Part shown: piece after piece, positions 27,186 through 34,884 of the stretch
Numbering within the stretch: position 1 is the stretch's first letter
Layout of the letters: every line of letters starts with the position of its first letter
From: Dehalococcoidia bacterium
GTDB taxonomy: Bacteria; Chloroflexota; Dehalococcoidia; Lucifugimonadales; Lucifugimonadaceae
DNA: 52,158 bases
Direction: 5' to 3'
Assembly (NCBI GenBank): GCA_014239735.1
Contig: JAAZYI010000028.1
Coordinates: forward strand, 1-52,158
Notes under the pieces: generated by a model
Seen by the model: the letters and a program-made list of their open reading frames with translations, nothing else
What the model was told of the DNA's origin: nothing
Databases searched by the model: none
Position numbers and translations under genes: made by a program

Positions 27186-27839
27186 TTAAAATACTCTATA
27201 TTTTAAATAAGCTTCTTGAGGGTCAACACCCGATAATATGTCTTTTCTTAGTGCGCTTTCGGTGTTTATATAGTCCTCTGTTTCAGAAATTACCTCTGAA
27301 GCAATATTTCTAGGAATAACTACCACCCCATCTATATCTCCTAAAACATAATCTCCAGAATTTATTAACAAATCGCCTATTTTAATTGGCTCACCTAAAG
27401 ACGTAATTTTCCATCTGCATACTACGTCAGATGGCGTAAAGTATTTACAAAAAACTGGAAATCCTAAATCAAGAATGAAATCTACATCTCTGCACCCTCC
27501 ATCAACTATATATCCTTTTACACCTCTATATTTCAAGGTTTCAGCTGATAATTCACCCATATGAGCAATTGTCCCATCATTGGGCTGGCAGATCACAACA
27601 GATCCAGAAGGGGCTTTACTAAGCATCTCTGTCCAGCTGAGCATTGTAGTATCTTTATCCAAAGTTTCATCTATCTCTCCACTGCAAGTCCATATCTCCC
27701 CTGCTAATTTTTTTGATGGGTCTATAGATTTAATTTTATTAGGAAGGATAGTGTTCTTGTTGCCTCTTTCTCTAAGTACGTCATAAACCGCACCTGTGTA
27801 ACATTTTTCTAATCTTTGCACTAAATTACTTTCTTGCAT
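27186..27839 (-). CDS. RraA/HMG-aldolase family protein
   Basis: A 217-residue member of the RraA-like family, which includes 4-hydroxy-4-methyl-2-oxoglutarate and 4-carboxy-4-hydroxy-2-oxoadipate aldolases. It shows YTGAVYDVLRERG, AHMGELSAETLKYRGVKGYIVDGGCRD (conserved R and D for metal/pyruvate binding) and FPVFCKYFTPSDVV, then GDYVLGDIDGVVVIPR. This pattern suits a class II pyruvate aldolase rather than the RNase E inhibitor. Its start overlaps the end of the upstream dehydratase-like gene by 14 bp, so the two probably act in sequence on a sugar acid. Confidence 0.85.
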   Translation of the reverse strand: MQESNLVQRLEKCYTGAVYDVLRERGNKNTILPNKIKSIDPSKKLAGEIWTCSGEIDETLDKDTTMLSWTEMLSKAPSGSVVICQPNDGTIAHMGELSAETLKYRGVKGYIVDGGCRDVDFILDLGFPVFCKYFTPSDVVCRWKITSLGEPIKIGDLLINSGDYVLGDIDGVVVIPRNIASEVISETEDYINTESALRKDILSGVDPQEAYLKYRVF

Positions 27840-28857
27840 TTCTTTTCACCGAATCGATTGTTGCTTGAATATACCCATTTGCAAAAGCTCTACCTCTATG
27901 ACCCCAAGTTGTGTCATTAACACCTACCGGCACATGATCATCTACAAAAACACCCTTAAAGCCAACATCATGATATATCTCCATGGCTTTGAGCATATCT
28001 ACATATCCTGTATTTATGAATTCCTCATGAAATTTAGGGACTTGGCTTGATACATTTCTAAAATGAACATACAAAATCTTATCTCTTTCTCCAAAATACC
28101 TAATCATTTCATATATATCTTCATTCATTTCAGAAAAAGTGCCTTGGCAAAACTCTATTGCATTGCTATCTGAAGGATAAATTTCTATTAGTCTTTTATA
28201 TGCATCAAAGCTTCTAAACAGCATTGCAGCTCCACCTAATTTGGGAACTGGCGGGTCACATGGATGGATTCCTAGCCTAATACCCTCTTCTTCGGCAATA
28301 GGAGTTATTATTTTTATCCAGTATTCAAGGTTCTCCCACATTTCTTCATCCTCATATATTCTTCCGTGAGATAGAGAAGGCTTTTCATCAATAATTGACC
28401 CGTCCTTTAAACCATCTTCCACAATTTTATAATCAAATGCAGTCGCTTTAGCTCCACCTCTAATAGGCATCTCTCTTTCTGTTCTCCAGACTCTTGAAGG
28501 CATCCAGTTGTACCCGAATATCGAAACTCCTGCCCTAGCAATATTCCTAATTGTATAAATCATATTTTCTATTTGCTCATCTCTTTTAGGCCCTCCAAGC
28601 ATGACATGATCATAAAATCTCGTAGGAACATTCTCAAAGGCTTCAATTTTACATCCGTAACTTTCTACCTTCTCCTTCAAAGATAAAATATCCTTAAGAT
28701 CCCATTTCTCTTCTCCTGGTATCGCACCTTCAAGGTATGATTGAATTATTAGATCTGTGGCTCCAAATTGAGCAGCAAATTCTAATGTTTCGTCTACAAT
28801 AGATTGGGGTTTTTCATAATTCACTGGGTCAACTCCCATATTAAATCCGGGTCTCAT
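27826..28857 (-). CDS. Mannonate dehydratase-like (UxuA family) TIM-barrel protein
   Basis: A 343-residue TIM-barrel enzyme. Motifs include GYNWMPSRVWRTE, LGIHPCDPPVPKLGG (UxuA normally HPDDPP), NAIEFCQGTFSEM, KILYVHFRNVSSQ, and FVDDHVPVG ending in HRGRAFANGYIQATI, as in mannonate dehydratase. It would dehydrate an aldonate to a 2-keto-3-deoxy acid. I take the start at 28857 because AAAGGA lies eight bases upstream; the longer ORF to 28902 has no ribosome site. The Asp-to-Cys change in the HPCDPP motif may signal a different substrate. It is coupled to the RraA-like gene. Confidence 0.82.
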   Translation of the reverse strand: MRPGFNMGVDPVNYEKPQSIVDETLEFAAQFGATDLIIQSYLEGAIPGEEKWDLKDILSLKEKVESYGCKIEAFENVPTRFYDHVMLGGPKRDEQIENMIYTIRNIARAGVSIFGYNWMPSRVWRTEREMPIRGGAKATAFDYKIVEDGLKDGSIIDEKPSLSHGRIYEDEEMWENLEYWIKIITPIAEEEGIRLGIHPCDPPVPKLGGAAMLFRSFDAYKRLIEIYPSDSNAIEFCQGTFSEMNEDIYEMIRYFGERDKILYVHFRNVSSQVPKFHEEFINTGYVDMLKAMEIYHDVGFKGVFVDDHVPVGVNDTTWGHRGRAFANGYIQATIDSVKRNARK

Positions 28858-28937
28858 TTTTTTTCCTTTCATTGTCCATTTGATTATAGATAATCTATAC
28901 ATTAATATAATTTGAAATTAGTGTCAGGTAAAAAGCT

Positions 28938-29567
28938 ATGAAAAATTATCGTCTTATATTATTTTTGATAATTCTATCTTCTATTTTTATTGCATGTGGA
29001 GGATCTTCTTCTAATAATGAATTTGTTTCATCAGATAATGTTTACGAGATGACGGATGCTACATCTGCTGGATGGAAAATGAAAAAAGGTTTTGAAATTG
29101 CCGAGTTTCCAAATTCTACTGATGCTAGATGGGGATTTGCTCCACCTAATGGAAGAGAAGTTGCTATTATCAGGTACCCATCTGTTGATTTGGCAAATTC
29201 TGACGGACTTCAAGCAGCACAAGAGCAAACTGAATACATAGAGCCTATAGAAGGAATTAAAGCTTATGGGGACAAAGTTGAAAAAACAGCATGTAGAGGC
29301 TTTGCTGATTACCCTCCTCCATATAAATTGAGCGACAATGATTCTATCGGATTAAATAAAATCTATTTACTAAACAAAAACACATTTGTAGAAGAAACAG
29401 ATTTCCCCTTTTCTGCAGACTGCCCAAGAAGAGAACCATTTTATAGGGTATATTTATTAGAAGGAAACTTAGTATTTCTTGGTGAGTTGATGAGAAAAGA
29501 AGATTTAAATATGCTAGAAACAGCATTAAGAGAATTAGCTTATAAAATTAGAGAAGGGAAAGAATAA
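28938..29567 (+). CDS. Small lipoprotein, divergent member of the paralogous family
   Basis: A 209-residue protein with lipobox FIAC (C20) and a Gly/Ser linker. Family-like elements are VYEMTDATSAGWKMKKGF, a middle block with PSVDLANSDGLQAAQEQ at the place of the RFYxSHxDAVxxG motif, two Cys-containing segments (TACRGFADYPPPYK and DCPRREPFY) and the closing YLLEGNLVFLGE. Similarity to the other four lipoproteins is weaker, so membership is tentative. A TATAAT at 28906-28911 may be a -10. The stop overlaps the following aldolase start (TAATG), an odd pairing of a lipoprotein with a cytoplasmic enzyme. Confidence 0.75.
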   Translation: MKNYRLILFLIILSSIFIACGGSSSNNEFVSSDNVYEMTDATSAGWKMKKGFEIAEFPNSTDARWGFAPPNGREVAIIRYPSVDLANSDGLQAAQEQTEYIEPIEGIKAYGDKVEKTACRGFADYPPPYKLSDNDSIGLNKIYLLNKNTFVEETDFPFSADCPRREPFYRVYLLEGNLVFLGELMRKEDLNMLETALRELAYKIREGKE

Positions 29568-30460
29568 TGCCTAGAATTAACAAACTTATTGATTTAATAG
29601 AACAAGGACAACAAATATACATAAGTCATCCAGATGAACTTTCATTTAATTGTGGAAAAGAGATGGCAAGTACTTGGGCAGACCTGTTACTAGTTGATTT
29701 CGAACATCACTATTTTAATATAAAGGGGCTGCATGAATTTATGAAGGGACTAAAAGCTGGCGGACCGACAAAAAGTGGTCATTTAACTCCTGCAGTTATT
29801 ACAACATTACCTTCAAACGCTACTACTGTTAATGAAGTTTTAGCTAATGCATGGCAATCTAGACATGTACTAAGCACAGGAGTTCATGGAATATTAAATA
29901 CTCACACTAGATCAGCAGAGTCAGTTGCAGCATTTGTTGCGACTTGCAGGTACCCTTTTCAAAAATTGGGCGAAGGAATAATACCCGAGGGATTAAGAGG
30001 AGCAGGTGGACAAGGTGAACCTGCAGAACTTTGGAATATGACAAGAGAAGAATATGTTGAAAAAGCAGATCCTTGGCCCTTAAATCCAAACGGGGAACTT
30101 TTCTTAGGTCTAAAAATTGAAGATAGGCATTGTGTAGAAAATGTGGATGAAATTGCCACTGTACCTGGAATTGCATTTGCGGAATGGGGGCCTGGAGATA
30201 TGGGGATGTCATACGGACTGCCTGACGCCCATGACCCTCCCTACCCTGCAATAATGGATGAGGCAAGAGAAAAGATAAAAACTGCTCTTAAAAAGAATAA
30301 TAAAGTCTTTTATTCTAGCTGGAATGATTTTTCAATGAATCCGGAGGAAAGAATAAAATATATAATCGAAGAGTTAGGGTCAAGCATGATAGGTGGACCA
30401 GATATTGTAGAAATGGCTTCAGCAGGAAGAAAACTTACCAACAGAAAGATTCCTTATTAA
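29567..30460 (+). CDS. HpcH/HpaI-type aldolase, long subtype
   Basis: A 297-residue phosphoenolpyruvate/pyruvate-type TIM barrel. It has LLVDFEHHYFNI (base His region), LKAGGPTKSGH, RHVLSTGVHGILNTHT, GELFLGLKIED (metal Glu) and VPGIAFAEWGPGDMGMSYG (GPGD metal Asp). It is a clear paralogue of the protein at 40252 and about 40 residues longer than the classic HpaI at 34114. It likely cleaves or forms a 2-keto-3-deoxy sugar acid. The two long paralogues end alike (GRKLTNRKIPY against GRKYTKRTMPY). It overlaps the convergent phosphoesterase gene by 4 bp. Confidence 0.85.
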   Translation: MPRINKLIDLIEQGQQIYISHPDELSFNCGKEMASTWADLLLVDFEHHYFNIKGLHEFMKGLKAGGPTKSGHLTPAVITTLPSNATTVNEVLANAWQSRHVLSTGVHGILNTHTRSAESVAAFVATCRYPFQKLGEGIIPEGLRGAGGQGEPAELWNMTREEYVEKADPWPLNPNGELFLGLKIEDRHCVENVDEIATVPGIAFAEWGPGDMGMSYGLPDAHDPPYPAIMDEAREKIKTALKKNNKVFYSSWNDFSMNPEERIKYIIEELGSSMIGGPDIVEMASAGRKLTNRKIPY

Positions 30461-31293
30461 TCAGGAACTTCTACAAAATTATCTTTAATATTTTTTTTAT
30501 CAATCTCTAATATCCTAAATCCTGAATTATCTTCACCAAGAGGTAATCCTAATGAACTAGTAACAACTATTTTAATACCTTTATAGCTTGTGATTAAATT
30601 GGAATGTAAATGGCCAGAATATATAACTGAGTTCTTAAAAGGTTTAACAAGATTAAAGAAATCTTTAATAATCTCTTCAGGGAAAATCCAATAATCAATA
30701 GGTTTATCTCCTAGCAAATACTCTGACTGGCTTTCGCTAAGATCATTTTCATTTATATATGGAGGATGATGCAAAAATATTAGAATATTCGTATCACGAT
30801 TTAAGTCTATTAAAATTTCTTTTAAAAATTTATTTTGCGCTTCAAACTCACTTTTAAGTTTTCTATAGTTAATAAATAATGAACTATTTAAAAAGATAAA
30901 TTGAGAGCCTTCTTTTTTAAAACTGTAATAATCTTTCCCAAAATTACTTCTATAAAAATCTAGGCCTGAATAAGACGCAATATTAGGATCAGATCCTACG
31001 TCATGATTGCCTGGCACATGATAAATTGGAATGGGATTTAAACTTTTTATCAAATTCATATATTCGTTTAATGGAATATTGTTGTTTATTCTATTTACTA
31101 TATCTCCACAATGAATCACCAAGTCAGGATTTTCTTTGTTTGTATAATCAATAAAATATTTTAGGTTTTGCTTCTCTTTTTCTATTCCGCTAGAAGGGAG
31201 TGACCACGATTTTGCTATTTTTGACCATTTTTTGGACGACAAATTATCATCACACATTCCGAATTGGGTGTCTGTAATTAGTAATATCTTCAT
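30457..31293 (-). CDS. Calcineurin-like metallophosphoesterase
   Basis: A 278-residue metallophosphatase with the usual five-block pattern: ITDTQFG (Asp-x-Gln, where many have DxH, as in the CPPED1/CSTP1 branch), VIHCGDIV, VPGNHDVGSD, FLHHPP and SGHLHSN. No signal peptide from the chosen start. I take ATG 31293 because DTQFG follows directly, as in family members. The longer ORF to 31353 would run through the glnA control region. The ribosome site is poor. The substrate (nucleotide, phosphoprotein or lipid) is unknown. It is divergent from glnA. Confidence 0.85.
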   Translation of the reverse strand: MKILLITDTQFGMCDDNLSSKKWSKIAKSWSLPSSGIEKEKQNLKYFIDYTNKENPDLVIHCGDIVNRINNNIPLNEYMNLIKSLNPIPIYHVPGNHDVGSDPNIASYSGLDFYRSNFGKDYYSFKKEGSQFIFLNSSLFINYRKLKSEFEAQNKFLKEILIDLNRDTNILIFLHHPPYINENDLSESQSEYLLGDKPIDYWIFPEEIIKDFFNLVKPFKNSVIYSGHLHSNLITSYKGIKIVVTSSLGLPLGEDNSGFRILEIDKKNIKDNFVEVPD

Positions 31294-31319
31294 TATTTTT
31301 TTACGAATTAATCTTAATT

Positions 31320-31346
31320 TATACATTTTTGAAACATTTTTGAAAC
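31320..31346. promoter_or_regulatory. GlnR-like box array upstream of glnA
   Basis: TATAC (31320-31324), GAAAC (31331-31335) and GAAAC (31342-31346) are each separated by six bases, an exact 11-bp period. The first pair fits the actinobacterial GlnR consensus gTnAC-n6-GaAAC at all but one base. The array ends six bases before a TTGCAT -35-like element, the usual place for an activator. The same pattern lies in the dpp intergenic region. Confidence 0.55.
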
Positions 31347-31352
31347 ATTTCA

Positions 31353-31381
31353 TTGCATTCTTTTGCTTAATATATTCTAAT
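31353..31381 (+). promoter_or_regulatory. Candidate glnA promoter
   Basis: TTGCAT (31353-31358) and TCTAAT (31376-31381) are separated by 17 bp. The -10 matches 5 of 6 and the -35 is weak, as for an activated promoter. Transcription would begin about 25 bp before the glnA ATG, leaving room for the AGGAGG-like ribosome site at about 31401-31407. Confidence 0.5.
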
Positions 31382-31412
31382 AATATCTTAATAATCAGAT
31401 TAGGAGGAAAAA

Positions 31413-32843
31413 ATGGCTGATACTAATGTTTCTTCAGTATTGAAGTTGATGAAAGATAATGATTGTGACATTTTAGATTTAAAATTTATTGATGTGCCTG
31501 GTACATGGCAACATGTGGCACTGCCTATAGCAGAGGTAAATGATTCATTATTTGAAAAAGGAACTGGATTCGATGGATCTAGTGTAAGAGGCTTTCAAAC
31601 CATTGATGAGTCAGACATGCTTTTGCTACCTCATGCAGAGACAGCAAAAGTTGACCCTTTCATGGAAAAGACTGTCTCAATAATAGCAGATATTAGAGAT
31701 CCATTAACTAACTCTAGTTATTCAAGAGACCCGAGATATATAACTATTAAAGCTGAGCAATATCTTAAAGATTCAGGAGTGGGTGACACTTCTTATTGGG
31801 GTCCTGAATTAGAATTCTTTGTTTTTGATTCAGTTCAATTTTTCCAGAAGGAAAATGAAGCTTATTTTAAAGTAGATTCTGATGAAGGAATTTGGAATTC
31901 GGGATCAGAAACAATGATTGATGGCGGTCCAAATATTGGACAAAGACCAGGATACAAAGGTGGGTATTTCCCTGCATCTCCAATAGACACGATGCATGAC
32001 TTGAGAGGTGAAATGACAAGAATTATGATTGATCTTGGAATCGAAGTTGAGAAGCATCATCATGAGGTTGCTACAGGAGGTCAAGGAGAAATAGATCTTA
32101 GATATGATTCTATGCTAAGCATGGCAGATAAAGTAATGAGATATAAATATGTTGTAAAAAATGTAGCTCAAAGCTGGGGTAAAGTTGCAACGTTTATGCC
32201 TAAGCCTCTATTCAACGATAATGGAACAGGAATGCATACGCATCAAAGTATATGGAAAGACGGGAAGCCTTTATTTGCAGGGAAAGAATATGCAGGTTTA
32301 AGCAAAATGGCTATGAACTATATTGGTGGAATTATTAAGCACGGGAGAGCTTTAATGGGATTATGCGCTCCTACATCAAATAGCTACAAGAGATTAGTAC
32401 CAGGTTTTGAAGCACCAACTATCCTAGCTCTTTCAGCTAGAAACAGAAGTGCTGCATGTAGAGTGCCAATGTATTTTGATAATCCGGCTGCAAAAAGAGT
32501 GGAATTTAGGTCTGCTGACCCAACTTGCAACCCTTACCTAGCATTTCCAGCAATGTTAATGGCAGGTTTAGATGGAATAGAAAATGGATATGACCCTGGG
32601 GAAGCTTTAGAAAATGACCTTTTTGAGCTCTCAAGCGAAGAACAAGCTAAACTAAAGCAGGTTCCTGCAAGCATAGAAGGTGCTCTTGATGCTCTTGAAG
32701 AAGATCATGATTTTCTTCTAAAAGGAGATGTGTTTACTTCTGATATACTTGAAGCTTTTATTTCTCATAAAAGAGAGACAGAAGTTGATGAAGTTAGAAC
32801 TAGACCTCATCCTTGGGAATACTACCTAACTTTCAACGCATAA
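31413..32843 (+). CDS. glnA: Glutamine synthetase type I
   Basis: Assimilates ammonium into glutamine. The 476 residues contain GTGFDGSSVRGF at 50-61, metal ligands in YWGPELEFFVFD at 128-139, KHHHEVATGGQGEIDLRY, NGTGMHTHQS, the NRSAACRVP loop and KRVEFRSADPTCNPYLAF. The region that carries the adenylylated Tyr in enterobacterial enzymes reads ENDLFELSSEE, with F404 instead of Tyr. Control by adenylylation at that site is therefore not possible, and transcriptional control through the GAAAC array upstream is more likely. TTAGGAGG is a strong ribosome site. It ends in a bidirectional terminator shared with the YkvA-like gene. Confidence 0.97.
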   Translation: MADTNVSSVLKLMKDNDCDILDLKFIDVPGTWQHVALPIAEVNDSLFEKGTGFDGSSVRGFQTIDESDMLLLPHAETAKVDPFMEKTVSIIADIRDPLTNSSYSRDPRYITIKAEQYLKDSGVGDTSYWGPELEFFVFDSVQFFQKENEAYFKVDSDEGIWNSGSETMIDGGPNIGQRPGYKGGYFPASPIDTMHDLRGEMTRIMIDLGIEVEKHHHEVATGGQGEIDLRYDSMLSMADKVMRYKYVVKNVAQSWGKVATFMPKPLFNDNGTGMHTHQSIWKDGKPLFAGKEYAGLSKMAMNYIGGIIKHGRALMGLCAPTSNSYKRLVPGFEAPTILALSARNRSAACRVPMYFDNPAAKRVEFRSADPTCNPYLAFPAMLMAGLDGIENGYDPGEALENDLFELSSEEQAKLKQVPASIEGALDALEEDHDFLLKGDVFTSDILEAFISHKRETEVDEVRTRPHPWEYYLTFNA

Positions 32844-32856
32844 ATTAATAGACTAC

Positions 32857-32896
32857 AAAAAAGAAGAGGGTAATTTTATTCATCCTCTTCTTTTTT
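32857..32896. terminator. Bidirectional rho-independent terminator between glnA and the YkvA-like gene
   Basis: A 13-bp stem: AAAAAAGAAGAGG at 32857-32869 and CCTCTTCTTTTTT at 32884-32896, with a 14-nt loop. A T-run follows on both strands. The right arm is part of the convergent gene and encodes its acidic C-terminus, so one sequence serves both as terminator and as codons. Confidence 0.75.
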
Positions 32897-33178
32897 ATTT
32901 TTTATTTCATAATCTGTTTCAATATATTCTTTAGAATCTAAATATTTTTTAGATAATCTCTCAAACCAATAAAAAGTAAGATAGATGATAAATAAATCAT
33001 CTAAAAGCCCAATCCCAAAAATCCTTATTTCAGACAATAAATCTAGAGGCATAATAAGATAAATAATTCCAAATGCAGGTATCAATTTATACCTAATTGG
33101 AATTTCGTCATTAAATAAATATTTTAATGAATTTCGAGCAGTTTTTATAACATTTATAAACCTAATTAATTTAAACAT
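32876..33178 (-). CDS. DUF1232/YkvA-like small membrane protein
   Basis: A 100-residue protein with IPIRYKLIPAFGIIYLIMPLDLL, then GIGLLDDLFIIYLTFYWF. The layout Y/K...P.DLL...G..DD is that of the DUF1232 (YkvA) domain, one or two amphipathic membrane spans of unknown function. The highly charged tail KKEEDE is encoded by one arm of the glnA terminator. It is downstream of the mutarotase-like gene on the same strand with a 3-bp gap. Confidence 0.75.
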   Translation of the reverse strand: MFKLIRFINVIKTARNSLKYLFNDEIPIRYKLIPAFGIIYLIMPLDLLSEIRIFGIGLLDDLFIIYLTFYWFERLSKKYLDSKEYIETDYEIKNKKEEDE

Positions 33179-33181
33179 CTA

Positions 33182-34045
33182 TCACCAAGACCATTCAGTA
33201 AAATTTTTATAACTTTCGCCTGGATTTACATAAAGTACTCCAGTATCATCTATTTGCTCTTGATCTAATTGAAAAGGGTTTATTGTTGCAGTCTGTGGTT
33301 CAACACATAAAAGATCTGAATTTGGACTTGAGGGAGCATAGACCATTAAATGCCCACATTCATTTGATGAATTTATTTTAAGAGTTAGCTCTGGCCAAAC
33401 AAGACAAACATCTGAATTATGATTTATTCTATAACAATCATCCAGAGTTCCCGGCTTGGGAGTAAATCCCTTAGCAAACATTGAAATTTCTTCTGAATGT
33501 ATTTTTTTTGAAGAAGGAATCCCGTCTATTAATTCCCATTTATATTTAGCATCAAACTTAATTTTTAACTCGCCTTTTGATAATTTCCTCTTAAACCAAG
33601 GATGCCAACCAATAGAGTATGGCATTATTTCTGAATCTTCATTTATGATGGTTAGTTCATTATGTATCTTTTTATTTCCTAATAAGATCTTAAATCTGAC
33701 TATTCCCTTGTATGGCCAAGGTTTAGATAGTTTTGTAGTAATTGAAATTACCTCATCGCTCATTTCCTCTAATTTCCATTCAGAGTACATAACGGTACCA
33801 TGAATGGCATGCTTTATTTGAAATGGGTTATCTATAGAAAAATCATAACTGCCTTTATTGCAATCAAATTTTCCATTCTTTATCCTATTGGCCCAAGGAG
33901 CCATGATAAAAGCAGAAACATAATTCTCTGGGTCATAGCCTAAAATTTCATATTTATTTGAACCAATAATTATTTTTATAGATTTTATTAACCCACCATA
34001 AATCTCAAGTTCGCAGTCTTTGTTTTTTATTTTATATATTTCCAT
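33182..34045 (-). CDS. Aldose 1-epimerase (mutarotase) family protein
   Basis: Catalyses anomer interconversion of a free hexose or related sugar. From the chosen start it has 287 residues. Visible are FIMAPWANRIKNG, HAIHGTVMYSEW (substrate His), SIGWHPWFKR (catalytic HPYF-like motif with His), DDCYR and the catalytic Glu in CVEPQT. NPFQLD near the end is typical. I use ATG 34045; the longer ORF begins at a TTG at 34081 with no ribosome site. It is the first gene of a two-gene minus-strand unit with the YkvA-like gene. Confidence 0.87.
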   Translation of the reverse strand: MEIYKIKNKDCELEIYGGLIKSIKIIIGSNKYEILGYDPENYVSAFIMAPWANRIKNGKFDCNKGSYDFSIDNPFQIKHAIHGTVMYSEWKLEEMSDEVISITTKLSKPWPYKGIVRFKILLGNKKIHNELTIINEDSEIMPYSIGWHPWFKRKLSKGELKIKFDAKYKWELIDGIPSSKKIHSEEISMFAKGFTPKPGTLDDCYRINHNSDVCLVWPELTLKINSSNECGHLMVYAPSSPNSDLLCVEPQTATINPFQLDQEQIDDTGVLYVNPGESYKNFTEWSW

Positions 34046-34113
34046 GATATAAATTTTGCAATGTAAGAATATTAATAGCAAACTAATATTAACTTTTATA
34101 AAAGGAGATAGTT

Positions 34114-34884
34114 ATGAACAAAAATTCAATGAAGCAAAAATTAGAAAATAATGAGCTAACTTTGGGTGCTTTTGTAAGTATGTCACCTTCGACTGTTGAA
34201 ATGCTTGGGTGGCTTGGAATGGATTATGTGGTTATTGATTGTGAACATAGCGTTACAGACTACGAAACAGCAGAAAATATGATCAGAGCAGCTGAATTAG
34301 CAGGAATAACCCCAATAGTTAGGGCTGGATTAAATTTACAGCAAAATATTCAACGATATCTTGATGCTGGAGTTCAGGGAGTTTTAATACCTTTAATAAA
34401 TAATTCTGATGATGCAAAAAGAGTTGTTGACAGTTGCAAATACCCTCCTTTAGGAAAAAGAGGGTTATTTAGTACTTCAAGGACAGGAAAATATGGAATA
34501 GTTCCAATTATTGACCATGTAAAATCAAGTAACGATGAAATATTCATATCTGTACAAATTGAAACCTTAGATGGAATTGAAAATCAAGACAGTATAATAA
34601 ATACCGAGGGTGTAGATAGTGTTTTTTTAGGACCTGGAGATTTGTCTTCAGTATTAGGTGTTCATGGTCAAGTTACTCATGAAAAAGTTAAAACCACTAT
34701 AGAATCTATGATCCCAAAGATAATTGATGCAGGAAAAATACCAGGCACATTAGTTGCTGACGGCGACCAAGCAAAATACTGGAATGACAGAGGAATAAAC
34801 TTTTTAATCGGTGGAGCTAATAAATTTTTAGTAAATGGCTCTAAACAATTTATTGATGATGTGAAATCAAAAACTAAGTCATAA
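34114..34884 (+). CDS. HpaI-type 2-keto-3-deoxy-acid aldolase
   Basis: A 256-residue class II pyruvate aldolase. It has MSPSTVEMLGWLGMDYVVIDCEHS at 22-45 with the active-site His, IVRAGLN with Arg, GVLIPLINN, RGLFSTSRTGKYG, the metal Glu in SVQIET and Asp in FLGPGDLS. These fit 4-hydroxy-2-oxo-heptane-1,7-dioate, 2-keto-3-deoxy-L-rhamnonate or 2-dehydro-3-deoxyglucarate aldolases. AAAGGAGA precedes the ATG. It overlaps the convergent DHDPS-family gene by 11 bp. The acceptor aldehyde is unknown. Confidence 0.9.
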   Translation: MNKNSMKQKLENNELTLGAFVSMSPSTVEMLGWLGMDYVVIDCEHSVTDYETAENMIRAAELAGITPIVRAGLNLQQNIQRYLDAGVQGVLIPLINNSDDAKRVVDSCKYPPLGKRGLFSTSRTGKYGIVPIIDHVKSSNDEIFISVQIETLDGIENQDSIINTEGVDSVFLGPGDLSSVLGVHGQVTHEKVKTTIESMIPKIIDAGKIPGTLVADGDQAKYWNDRGINFLIGGANKFLVNGSKQFIDDVKSKTKS

